A stretch of 64,000 nucleotides of DNA from Enoplolaimus lenunculus (Eukaryota; Nematoda; Enoplea; Enoplida; Thoracostomopsidae): the NCBI GenBank assembly GCA_030248215.1, contig JASANG010001414.1:372001-436000 (forward strand). Direction: 5' to 3'. Numbering within the stretch: position 1 is the stretch's first letter; the number at the start of each line of letters is the position of its first letter. The position numbers and the translations under genes are program-made. This document shows, piece by piece, positions 1 through 11,700 of this stretch. The notes beneath the pieces were generated by a model. It saw only the letters and a program-made list of their open reading frames with translations. It made no database searches and had not been told where the DNA came from.

Positions 1-1926
1 CTTTTATCGCTTTTGCATATGAAGGCACTACATATGCATCAACGTTTTGCCGACTTGTCTCTATGCATCCGCATGTCACAACTCGTTTTTGAGTGATTCT
101 GGATGGGTTGCTGAGACACGACTTTAGTTAACTTCAGACTTTAACAAGTCAATTTCAGAGTTAAGTTTTGAAAGAGGTTTAACTTTACGGGTCGGATTTT
201 TTGATAAAATGGCAACCCCTGAAAGTGCGACCTGTTTCGTTTTAAAGTTCCCATCGTTTAACCACCAAAGAACCACGAAAGTTCCTTAAACTATTTGCAA
301 ACCGAATCTCAACAAAACTATGCTTAACACAAATAAGCTTCCTAAGGTTCAAATTTGTGAGCCGTTTTTATACCGAGTCCGTATAGTCGGGACTAAAGGC
401 AATTCTGGTGCGGTGGGCCTAAATTTTTGCATCGATACACAAAAATAGGCCAAACTTTGCCTTTGTGTGCCCATTGGGCATTTGCTTCCCAAAGTGCCAT
501 GGTTATAACAGCGCTGCCTAAATATCCTAAAGTTCCGCACTTACGGAAAATTGAATAGGTGCGTGTTCAAAAACTGGAAGGTCAAAATATGATAAACTAA
601 CGCCCAACTTTTTATTGGATTAGTGGTTTTATTAAGTCATGCTTGGGCACATAGGCTCGGGTTTAGGCTTGTGCGTGACAATCCTTCTCGATTTTTTAAC
701 CGTCAAGAGTACTCTCCCATATTTTTCCGTTCAGCAACATAGCGCAACGATACGTAACTTTTATTCACCTTTGCAAATGTTCGTGGTTTGCCCTCACAAA
801 CAAAAGCGGTTTATTACAAACTACTACGCATTTTATTTGGTCTCCCTGTTATACCCAACCCCGTATCAATTACGTCGTTTATTTATTGCATCATATTAGC
901 TGTTATCGCAATGACATATGTCACTGGGTTTACCCTGAAACTGATTTTTAAACCTCAAAATTGTTTGAAATACCTTTGATCGTTCTGTTGTTTTGAGCAA
1001 CTTTTAGAGTTACGTTTCATAGATAATATTCTGAGCAGGGTACAACCGGAATTCCGTCGGTATTTTTGGTATTGAAAATTATTTCTCATTTGAAGATTTT
1101 AGAACATTTGGCATATTCTAACTTAGTTCTCTAAAACTGCCCGAGCGTGTTTTCCCAAAATTTTTTGTGCATTAAGTACTCCACAGTTCGTCATATATTT
1201 CCACCTACTGCATTTGTTTCAAGATTTTGGCATTCTAAACGGTTTGTCTCCAGCATTAAAGCGATAAAATAGCGTTAAAAATTAATTTTTCATAAGTTTT
1301 TTATTTTCCAGTTCCGGTGTTATATTATTAACGTTCCTGTAGTATTATATCATTCTGATTGCACCCAGGTGGTGTCGAGAGACATGAAAACCTTCATGCT
1401 TAATACATGCGTCACGAAATCTGATGAGTTATAGACACAATTTTGTGAGCTGAAAACAAATTTTTTGTTAACTGCAGTACATAATGCTGATTTTACTGCA
1501 CGCTATGGCATATATATAAATCAACTTGCCAAATTCTACAAATATTTCTTTAAATTTCATTATTATCCAATCCACAGTTGGTTAGATGGAACTGGATAAA
1601 ACAGCGATGCTTCCAGTCTGAATCATTTGTGAAAACAATATTTAATTTCTAAATTCTGCTTGCACCTAATTTTTTGGTGATGTCGTAAAGTACCTTTGGC
1701 ACATCATAAACATAACATTTTTACTCAATCACATTAATATTAATATCAGCCGCAGTCAAAAAAGAGGTGATCAATAAAATTTATGGCAAAGTTTTATAGA
1801 AAGTCCTCATAAAAATAACGAAAGCCCCCACACATACATGCTCGCCCTTCCTTGCCAAAACATTATCGCCAAAAAATTATATGATAAAAATTGTCGTACG
1901 ATTATATTCAACTCAATGCGCCTGTA
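1..1926. other. AT-rich DNA without recognised gene
   Basis: Only short chance open frames. No exon pair, no transposon end and no RNA gene was recognised. Confidence 0.5.
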
Positions 1927-2132
1927 CACTGCAAAAAATGATGAGTCAAATTGACTCCGAAATAGGCTCTACGGGACTACACAAACTGAGTCAAATTCGA
2001 CTCCACCAGAGTCAAACGTGCGACTTTACTGAGTCGAATTTGACTCTGACGGAGTCGAATCCGACTCAGTTTGTGTAGTCCCGTAGAGCCTATTTCGGAG
2101 AGAGTCAATTTGACTCACCATTTTTTGCAGTG
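1927..2132. mobile_element. Fold-back element starting CACTGCAAAAAATG
   Basis: A nearly perfect 206-bp palindrome. Both arms run CACTGCAAAAAATG, TGAGTCAAATTGACTC, and the segment ATAGGCTCTACGGGACTAC in inverted order. TA flanks both ends, as expected for a TA-duplicating element. The centre repeats GAGTCGAATTTGACTC-type motifs. No coding capacity. Confidence 0.85.
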
Positions 2133-2377
2133 TAATCAGTCTTGTTCGTAGTGGAATAATCGTTTTATACACGTACGCTCATTTAGAAACTGAGCCATTT
2201 ATACTGCAGGTTACGATGGCCCGTAGTATAAGAAAATGGTTGGTTCTTCAAGTTGTGCCCTTAGATAAAGACGCGTCACAGTTCAATGAGATGGTAATTA
2301 GACGTAGCACCAAAGCGTAAGCGAAACGGAATAATAACTCTGTTTATTTATATACAATGCAGAGTGCAGTTGGAATT

Positions 2378-2777
2378 CCAGGACCGGCATTTTTTCACCT
2401 TTCGGATCCTGTTCCGGTAAATTTTCACCGGAATTATAAATTACGGTACTAAGATTTGGGCGGTGAAAATTTAAGACATTTTACTAACAAATGACGATGA
2501 ACATGAAGTAGATTTCATTAGTCCTAGTATGCAAACCATGACAATCGCCGATAATAAACCATTGAAGATAGATTTCGCTTCCGTGAATTATGAAAATCTT
2601 AAATAAAGTGGATACTATGTGAATACTTATTTTTAACTGGGATATTTCACCAATTATATTGCAAAAAAAGAATATTAAAATCAATTTTTCGGTGGCATGT
2701 ATTTTTTGTTTTTCGGTTCGGTTTCCGGTAATTTTTTCAAATTCCGATTCCGGTGAGTTGTAATTCCGGTTGCACCC
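2378..2777. mobile_element. Short hAT-like element, copy 1
   Basis: About 400 bp starting CCAGGACCGGC and ending CCGGTTGCACCC, with many TTCCGGT motifs near both ends. It is a diverged copy of the next element and lies directly before it. Confidence 0.6.
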
Positions 2778-2787
2778 AAATATATAT

Positions 2788-3182
2788 CAGGGTCCGGCAA
2801 ATTTGGACTTTCCGGTTCCGGTAAACTTTTACCGGAAATATAAATTCTGGTATTAAATTTTCGACGGTGGAAAATAAGATATATATTTTAAATGACGATA
2901 AAACTTATTTCATTTGTGTAGTATATAAACCTTGACAATCGCCGAAAATAAACCATAGACGATAGATTGCGCTTTCGTGGATTATGAAAATGTAAAAATA
3001 CAGCAGATAAAGTGAATACCTAAGGGTTATTTCACCAATAATATTGCAAAAAAGATTAAAATTAATTTTTTGGGGAGTGTATTCTTCATTTTACGGTACA
3101 GTTTCCGGTTCCGTTTCTAGTAGTTTTTCAAATTCCGGTTCCGGATTCGGTTCTGGTAAATTTTCATTCCGGTTGCACCCTG
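2788..3182. mobile_element. Short hAT-like element, copy 2
   Basis: 395 bp starting CAGGGTCCGG and ending CCGGTTGCACCCTG. The internal sequence is shared with the preceding copy (for example GACAATCGCCGA and TTTCACCAAT). CAGGGT-type ends suggest a non-autonomous hAT; no coding capacity. Confidence 0.65.
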
Positions 3183-3198
3183 ATACATACATTTATAT

Positions 3199-3340
3199 CA
3201 GGGTGCAACCGGATACTAAAAACGGACGTATCCGGAGCCAAATAATCTAATATCCGGCCGGAGCCCGAATTGAAATCTAATACTAGATTGCTTTCAAATA
3301 TCAGAACGTAGCCTTACAGACAACCGAATCAACTAAATTT
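3199..3340. repeat. Fragment of a CAGGGTGCAACCGGATA element
   Basis: Starts CAGGGTGCAACCGGATAC and includes TATCCGGCCGGAG. Related pieces occur at 31440-31520 and 31800-31880; another end with TTGCACCCTGG lies near 18700. The downstream end is lost, though TATCCGGCAAAAATTGCCGG at about 3600 may belong to it. Confidence 0.5.
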
Positions 3341-3699
3341 CTGGTGGCCAAAGCAAGCAATTTATTAGAAAGTAACCAATCTTCTAAACCAAATACCCAG
3401 CACTATTGAAGCTGTTGCATAATTAAAATCTATTTTTATAATTGTATGTTTTACGCTCATTATAATTAGCTTGTTGGTCAGGGTACTTGCCTTAGAGCAA
3501 CAAGTTAAAACAAGTGCTTGAGAAACCAAAATTGAGGTTTGGACACCAAAAAACGCAAAGTCGAGTTTCGGATATCTGAAATAGAAAATTAAATATCCGT
3601 ATAAATATCCGGCAAAAATTGCCGGATATCCCCGCATGAAAAAATATCCGATGATAGCCATAAGGAGATATTATGAGTGGAAAACAGCCAATTACAAAT

Positions 3700-4256
3700 A
3701 TGTTGCTGTTTTTTTGTGTATATCTTAAGCTTTTTCTATCTTCCGAGCCGCTGAAATTACTTTTACAATGAAATAACACCAAAATATTTTTTCGGCAAAA
3801 TATCATGGGGGTTAAGGTGTTATGCCTTATGGGGACAAAATATGTGGAGGGAGCTACATTCTCCTACATGGGGTGCAAAATATCATGACTGGATTAAACT
3901 GTCATACCGTATGATGGTGAGCAACCCATAATGGGCCCAAAATATCATGGATAAGTGTGCTAAATTGTCATATGGGTGACAAAATATCACACAGAGGGTA
4001 AAATATGCGACTAGTGTAGCTGTACCAGGACCATTTTAATGTTCGAACCGACGCAAAGCTATCTACCTTTCGTTAAATGTAAAAGAAATGTTAAATGTTC
4101 CGCTTCAATGCCCCCAGGATTAAAACTATACCACGGCAAATGCGCTTGAACCATTATTCATTTTCGTTACAGAGATTAAAAGTAACTTTGTTTTGCGATC
4201 CGTAAACATCAGTTAATCCTGCCTTTACTTCGCTTAACTGCATAATCCCGAAGGCA
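3700..4256. other. No recognised feature
   Basis: Contains a loose run of AAAATATCATGG / AAATATCATGA motifs (3797-4000) that may be a decayed tandem repeat. No gene seen. Confidence 0.35.
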
Positions 4257-4366
4257 CAGCAGCTAATCCAAAAACGAGCGGGCATCAGCTAATCCAAAAA
4301 CGAGGGGGCATCAGCTAATCCAAAAACGAGGGGGGCATCAGCTAATCCAAAAACGAGGGGGGCATA
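4257..4366. repeat. Tandem repeat, unit about 28 bp, four copies
   Basis: Four near-identical units containing CAGCTAATCCAAAAACGAG followed by a G run that lengthens from copy to copy. Confidence 0.85.
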
Positions 4367-4862
4367 CGCCGATTCGTGATATATATTGGCAAACTAAACA
4401 TCGTGACCGAAGCCATCACGAAACAAAAAAATACAATTTGATATAAAAATTTGTAAGGTTGGGTCAACATTAATTTTTTCAGATAATCTTAAATTCTATG
4501 TCGTGCAAACTCTTCTGACTTTAAAAATTTAAGGGATTGATCTTTCTGCTCTTTGCTGCTGTGACCAACTGCATAATCCTATGCATGAAATTTAAACAGT
4601 TTGAATAGTGGAGTTTTAGTTTATTTTAGAATTAGTTCTATAGCTTATGTATGCTATGGTTCATTATGGATTAATTGTTTTTGCAACGTAATTTTACCGT
4701 TTTAAATCTTTTTATTCAGTGAGTTTACGCTTTGAGACGCTATATATTTGGTCACGGCCGGGAGTACACCAGGCCAGGTTGCCTATCAAGTGACCGATGA
4801 TGCCAACATTAGATTCTATAAGGCCCTAAATGATTCATTAAGGCACAATGTGATGCACCTAA

Positions 4863-5180
4863 AGGCCCATGTATAGAACAGGGCCCGATTGTTTTCCGGT
4901 GGAGCCGTTCAGTTTAAGCTTTAGACTAACTTTTATGCTTAGGCTTGTGCTTAGACTTAGAGCTAGGCATAGGAATAGGCTCTTCCTTACGCTTAGGCTT
5001 AGGCTTAGGCTTAGCCTTAGGCTTAGGCTTAGGCTTAGGCTTATGAATAGGTTCATCCATACGCTTAGGCTTAGGCTTAGGCTTAGGCTTAGGAATAGGT
5101 TCATCCATACGCTTAGGCTTAGGCTTAGGCTTAGGAATATGCTTATACTACTGTTCTGGCCCTGTTCCATACATTGGCCC
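4863..5180 (+). mobile_element. TTAGGC-bearing MITE, copy a
   Basis: Intact-looking copy: left end GGCCCATGTATAGAACAGGG, core of TTAGGC repeats interrupted by GAATAGGTTCATCCATACGC blocks, right end CTGTTCCATACATTGGCC. The two ends are inverted repeats of each other. Possible diverged 8-bp flanks (CACCTAAA / CACGAAAT). The long open frames across it come from the hexamer, not from a gene. Confidence 0.85.
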
Positions 5181-5620
5181 ACGAAATGACCTCTTGTTAG
5201 TTGTCCATTGCCGTTCGCATATGCCCGATTCAAAAGAAAAAGTAATCCAAATGAACATATTTTGCGTACTTCTTCACATTCGATGTGTTAGGACGTTTGA
5301 AGGTTTTGGAATGGCTAGAACGTCACCTAATATTCTTCAAGTGTGACCAAAACATTTACTGAGCCAATCAGAGCGAAGGTAGCGGGTACTAGCTTTGACA
5401 CAGCGTGTACTGCAACTAGACGGCGCAACAAATCACAAACACAACAAGTTAAAAAATTTCATTTTTAACATACCCTTGAAGTTGCTTTTTGAATCAATCC
5501 AAATAAATAATTTACACCTTTGTTCGCTTAGTATTTTGCTGATTCAGTAATTTTACCTGAGTATTTGCAAATACACAGTTCAGCGTCAGCCGCAATTAAT
5601 TATGTATTTTAGAGCTTATT

Positions 5621-5717
5621 ATGGATTTAAAATATCTAAACAGTTACCATGTAGCGTATTTGACGTTTATCTGCTTGTTGGTTCAACCTACGACAAGTTA
5701 TCCTTGCACAACAGAAG
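5621..5717 (+). CDS. nAChR-like subunit, exon 1 (signal peptide)
   Basis: Starts at ATG and encodes [10 protein letters not shown] followed by a hydrophobic run (YLTFICLLV), a typical secretory signal. It ends in phase 1 before GTAAGC. This is the only in-frame ATG that gives a signal peptide joined to the next exon. Confidence 0.8.
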
Positions 5718-8700
5718 GTAAGCAGTTAAACTAATATATCTGGTATTCCCACTAACCACTGAATTATACGTTTTTTTGTCTTGGGTCAATAACTTGCGCG
5801 ATAATGTAATGTTATACTTAGAAATGTACTTTTAAAATTTAAGTACGCTTTAAAGTTTCGAACTCAAATTATTTGGACCTGGGCTCATTTATGAGCTGCA
5901 ATTAGAAATAATTGACCTTATTGGACTCTAATTAGGGTTTAGGGACGCTATCCGCTTACGGACGATTATTAGGGATACGGAATCCAACTGATTGGAACTC
6001 AAATTGGGAATCCCTTCTTTATTACCCCCCTCTTGTTCGGGTCACTTTAGTATATACTTAAGCCGTCACCCACATTTACCCACCCTTATTTTTTGCGCCG
6101 CAAATACAGAAATGTTTCCGACTAAAATGAAAATTTGAGTAACAATTACTTTTCACAAAACGGTAAAATGAGTTGTTAAATAAACCGCATTTGTGTGCCA
6201 TTTGTTATCCAAATTTTAGGCAGGTAAAAACTAACAAATTTTTACCAGCACTTTGAAATTTGTTAACGTCAGTAATTTCTCACCCAGACCATACTTTACT
6301 GTACATGGTACTGATTTTAGATTCGCGTTTTAATTTTTGTACTCAAATGCGTATGTGATTTCTGAAAAAGCATTATTTGACAGACTGGTGTACCGAACAA
6401 GCGCAAGATGCGTTACTGATCGATTTGTTTAAAAACTATAAAAACGTCGTCCGTCCAGTACTTAATGGAAGCGATGACGAACCGACTACGGTGACAGTTG
6501 GACTTGAGCTAATGTTGCTTGTCAACGTGGTACCGTACGCTTTTGTTACGTGTCACTCGAACGAGTTTAATTTTAGAATCCAGTATTTCCCGTTTTTAAA
6601 CCTTGCATTAATTATTTAACGATTATTTTGTTACATTTTTCATGAAAGTTTTTCGATAAGTTTGTAGCAACGTAATTTTTGTGAAAAACATTAAACTTTT
6701 TTGACACATTTATTGTCTTGCCTTTTGTGCGAACATCCTGTGTTCAACATTGGAGGCTTTATAATTTGTTGGAAGTGTTATGATCTATATATTAAAGCTG
6801 GAACGCCCCACATACGTATTTTGGGAAACTTTCCAGCATTACTTTATTTACAATAATTCGTTAAGAAGTACGCCTGATTGTTCCATGAAAAAAATATTTG
6901 CAAGGAATTTTTTGCGCTTCTGGCTAACTTCTGCACATTGCGCAAAGCTGGCAGACTAGTAGACTTTATTACCGTAAACAAATTTAATTTGAAGTTCAGC
7001 AACAGTTCAAAACGTTTCTTTTGCTTTATAGTTAAAATCTGAAACTATCTAGTGTGAGCGACTTAATTATTGGATGCTGTGAACACATTGGCTGAGTTGC
7101 AGAAACATGGTTTCAGTTCGATTTAGATTGAAGATAATTTACTTAACTTTTGAAGCTCATATTTAAGTCCAAAGTTTTTAGAGACGCCCTTTCTTGCCTG
7201 ATTAATCGATGTTTTGCTTCTAGTACACCCTATGCAATGAGATAAATGATTCGACTGAAAATATAAAAATATTCATACCTTCAGTTTATATACTTAAGTC
7301 GGTCTTCTGACTTGGGTCAAGAATCGACTTGAGTCAGCGGTCACCTTGAAGTTATATCTCTGCAATTAAGTCATTTTCCTGCATTTATATGGATTAGATT
7401 TTTATAAAATATTTATAAGTTCCGCGAAAAATGCCTGGTTCATCTCTGTTCTGTATCATTGAAATATTTTTGATATAAAATTAACTGCCATTTAAAATAG
7501 CGTTAAAGTTGACAAAGTAGCACTAAATGTTTTAAGCTGCCCACTACACCTAATTTTTGAATCCAATTGTTTCAGTGTCTTTTTCTGTTTCAGGATGAAC
7601 GAAATCAAATTGTGCATACAAACGTCTGGATACCAATGGTAAATTTCAATCTACTTTGTTTTCCGCTAGGTCAAGTATACTTTAATCAGTTAGTATTTCT
7701 GGCTATTTCTGCGTTAATAACAGTAAATATTAACTCACTCTGAGTTGCTTAATTCCGGATGAGTTGATTAAACTCAAAATGAGTTTCCATCAATTCAGCC
7801 GTGTTTTAGGTTTTCGCATATTTGAACTTTTGAGTTATTTCCCTGTCCGTCCGTTCCATACTCAAATGTTCATTTTTGGTGAATTTGATTTTTTGAGCTG
7901 CTAAGTTCCAAAAAATGGGGGAAAACAAACAATTATTACACTATTCGACGCAGTTGGTGAAGCTGAGTCGAATGATGTTAAATTTTTCTGAAGTTTTCCA
8001 GCGGTTCGCGAGTTAGATGAAATAACTAACTTGGCGGTCAGCCTAATTACAGACGTGGATGGATCCTCAACTGCAATGGAACAAAGAAGTCTACAGTAAC
8101 ATTACTATTCTTCAAGTTCCGCCCGACAAAGTATGGCTACCGGATATCGTACTATTTAACAAGTAAACCGGATTGATTTTCGTGTCATTTGAACGAAGTT
8201 TAGTCGTATAATTGAATTTGAGTTTAACCTTTGCTCACATGAATATCTTCAATTTCATATGAGATGCACTTTCAAGGTAAGATTCGGTCCCTAGTCTCTC
8301 GGTTGCACTGCGCATATATGTTAGAGTTGTTAAAAACTCCTCACAATGCCTATGTTGCTCATATATTACTCGTATTTAGTTGCTCATAGTATACTCTTTG
8401 AGTTAATGGATTATAGATACTAACTGAGAATTTTTCCATTAACAATTTCTCAGATGAATATTTTGAATTTCATATGGGATGCACATTCAAGTTAAGATTC
8501 GATCCCCAGTCTCTGGGGTATGAGGCGTTTACGATGACCAATCAGCTATACGAGCTTGACGCTCGTGCTCGAGAGGGCTCTCACTTCTTGTAGAGATTTT
8601 ACACTGCGCATATATGTTAGAATTGTTAAACACTTCTCGCAGAGTCTGTGTTGCTCATATATATTACTTGTATTTAGTTGCTTATAGTATACTCTGTGAG

Positions 8701-11700
8701 CTAATGGGATAAAAGTTGTAGGAGCTCAACTTTGAGCTGAGAATTTGTCGACTACCGTGAATTTACGATGGGTAGGCGGACGTACTCGAACATTCTTTAA
8801 TGCAGGACAATAATTGTTGTAAATAATTTCGGCCAATGTGTAGAACTGGGCTGTTACAGTAGCAAACAATATTCCTAAGCATTAGCTTAAGCCTAAGCTT
8901 AAAAATGAGCTTATACCTAAGCTAGATCCTAAGCCTAAGCAACAAAAATTAGTGTAAACATTATGCCAACTTTATAGCAGTTCCGTAGAAAACGTTCCGC
9001 CGCTGATCTTTACATAGGCCATAATTTCGAAGAGTGAGGAGATTTTTTTAAATATACACTGTTGTATGTAGTTATAGATTTGTAGAACCTAATAACGGCT
9101 TAATTGAAACGCAGACGACGGAAAACGTTAGGTATAGCGAACCTCAGCACTCTAGCGTTTTCTAATATTTTACTAAACGCAATCAAGGTTTGTCTGATTT
9201 ACCTGCTACAAAATCTGAACAATGCTTACAAATAAATTTAAAATCAAACGAGGGTTTGTACAGAGCAACTCAAACGTAAAATGAAATCCTGTTCAATTTT
9301 CAGCGCTGACGGCCAGTATGAAGCGACTTATTTTTCAAATGTTGTCATTCGAAATGATGGACGTGTTCAATGGATTCCGCCGGCAATTTTTAAATCCTCG
9401 TGTCGAATGGATGTTGAATTTTTTCCATTTGACTCACAAACTTGTACAATGAGTATGGGATCGTGGACGTACGATAAAGATGAGGTTAACAGACGGATCG
9501 GTCCCTGTTTTAAAGTATCCGTTACTGATATATATAACAGCGCCAGCATTAGGCATTTACCCCTGACAGCAGAAAACAAAATCGAAACTTTGAATTAAAA
9601 TGATGATGTTAAGATACAAATTTGTTCCCTGTTTTGAGTATCCACCACTGAGATATTTGTGGGAGCCAGCCATGCACGCACCTTTCAACAGAAATCGAAA
9701 CCAAAATTTGGTATTAACATTTTAATACTAAAATTGCGTCTGGCATCTCGTTCGAAACATTTTTCCTCATATATTGTGCGCTACCAGTCTGAAATTTTTG
9801 GATGAGCTACATGGCTTTCTTGCAACCAGATATAAACCGGAATATCCTGCAAAATGGCATATAATCAGCATCAGAATTTTATCCGATCCACAACAACATT
9901 TTGAAATCAAATTATTTTCGCACAGTTTAAAACTGTAACATAACCTGCTGTGCCGTTTCAACGTTGAAAGTGAAATTGAATTGTGATTTTTTTCAATATA
10001 TTAAGCTATATTGTATCCAATTAAGCGGAGTCGAATTTGTTCAGTACCGCACCTTGCGTTATCCAACGCCTCAGGTTCCCAAACCAATTTTTGCCCCCTC
10101 ATATTAAAAAGAATCATTTTAGACCATATACAGTGATGTCCATCCGGTTGAAGCACACCTCGCAGCGTACTTTGTCTTCTACGTTGGGGGCTAAACATGG
10201 CGCTGGAAACTTTGCAAGATATTGAAAATTTAATGCTGATAATATTTGATTTAGTGCAAAATCAACACATCAGACAATAGTCGTAATCCCAAGCCTAAAT
10301 AACGACTAGAGTAGAAGTATATGGTATTTCAGGTCAAACTGGTCTTAATGTCAAACGGCATCGATTTGAGTCAATTTTCAAAAAGTACCATCTGGGACCT
10401 TTGGGATGTTCCCATTTCGTTGAACTCGAAAACCAACCGTGTCGGCTTCACTTTGATGTTGAAACGCAAAGCGCTATTCTATTCGTGGGTCCTACTCATT
10501 CCGTCCGTTCTGCTCGCGATTATCAGCGCAATTGTATTCTATATGCCAACTGAATCTCGTGAAAAAATTGGTCTGTCCATTTATGTCTTGCTTTCCATTG
10601 ATTTTTTCTTAGTTATGGTGTCAAAAATTCTACCCCAAACGTCGGACAGCGTCCCGCTAATGGCAAAGTATCAAGTGTTAACGTTCGGCATGAATATTGT
10701 TACCATGCTTGTTCAAGTTGTAATTATTAATGTATTTTATCGAGCTCCAGACTCGCATGTGATGCCGAGATACGTCAAACGTTACGTACTTGGATTAATG
10801 TCACGGTTGTTATGTATGCGTCGGCCTGATAGAAGACCTATTCATGCATTGCCGTATGGTAAAAAGTCGTCCAAAACAGCCTTAGCCGCAACAAGTGCTG
10901 GTAAGTGAGCAAAACATGGACGCAGATGGATAACAAACAGCGAACGTATGGTGTTTCTGGCACATGTACAGATCAGGGGTCGACCGTTTACCGTGGGAAT
11001 GCTATGAAGAAATTTCAAGCATTAAACGTTTAGATACAATCTTTTCTTTAAGGTTACGCTTATGCGTAGACTTAGGTATAGGCTTAGGAATATGCTTATA
11101 CTACTGTTATGGCCGTGACATATAAACTTGTCGTGTTTCTTAATACAGGTACCTGGTTTCCACAGCGCTCCACGTCAATGAAAAATAGGTTAGAGTTTTG
11201 CACTTTACCGCGTTTGGTAGTAAGGTACCACAACATTAATGTGGGTATCACCTACGGCATATCATTACTAAATTTGAAACGTCAAAACAAAACATTGCCA
11301 ACGTCTATAATCAGCCTAATAATACTAATAATAATATAATAATAATAATATAATAATAATAATAATAATAATAATAGTAACACAATCATCAATAGCGGAT
11401 CCCGAAATTTTTGATGAGGGAGGTTGTGGGATATATTAAATTTGAAAGAAGCTTGTGAGCGAAGCAAGCAAGAACCAAAACACAATTTAAGTTCTAGATC
11501 GTGACACAAGTTTTTTATTCTGATCCCTGTTGGGGACCTAGGCCTCGATGGACTCTTGGAACCGCCAGTGATAACGACACTATTCAATAGTTATCAGTCG
11601 GAATAAACATCCTTGTAGTTTCCGAGATAAAACTGACAGGTAAATAATGAGCTGAATCAATTCATAGAGAAAATTAGTTGTTTTTCGTTATTTCTGAGTT

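Noticed and set aside
639-979. Short open frames of 63-86 codons near the window start
   Set aside because: Low-complexity AT-driven translations with no motif and no partner exon.
4257-4366. CRISPR-like direct repeats
   Set aside because: The four 28-bp units are contiguous, without unique spacers, in an animal genome; a simple tandem repeat.
4859-5233. Leu/Ser and Lys/Pro repeat open frames on both strands
   Set aside because: They are readings of the TTAGGC hexamer core of MITE a. The same applies to the frames at 12663-13219 and 32543-32941.
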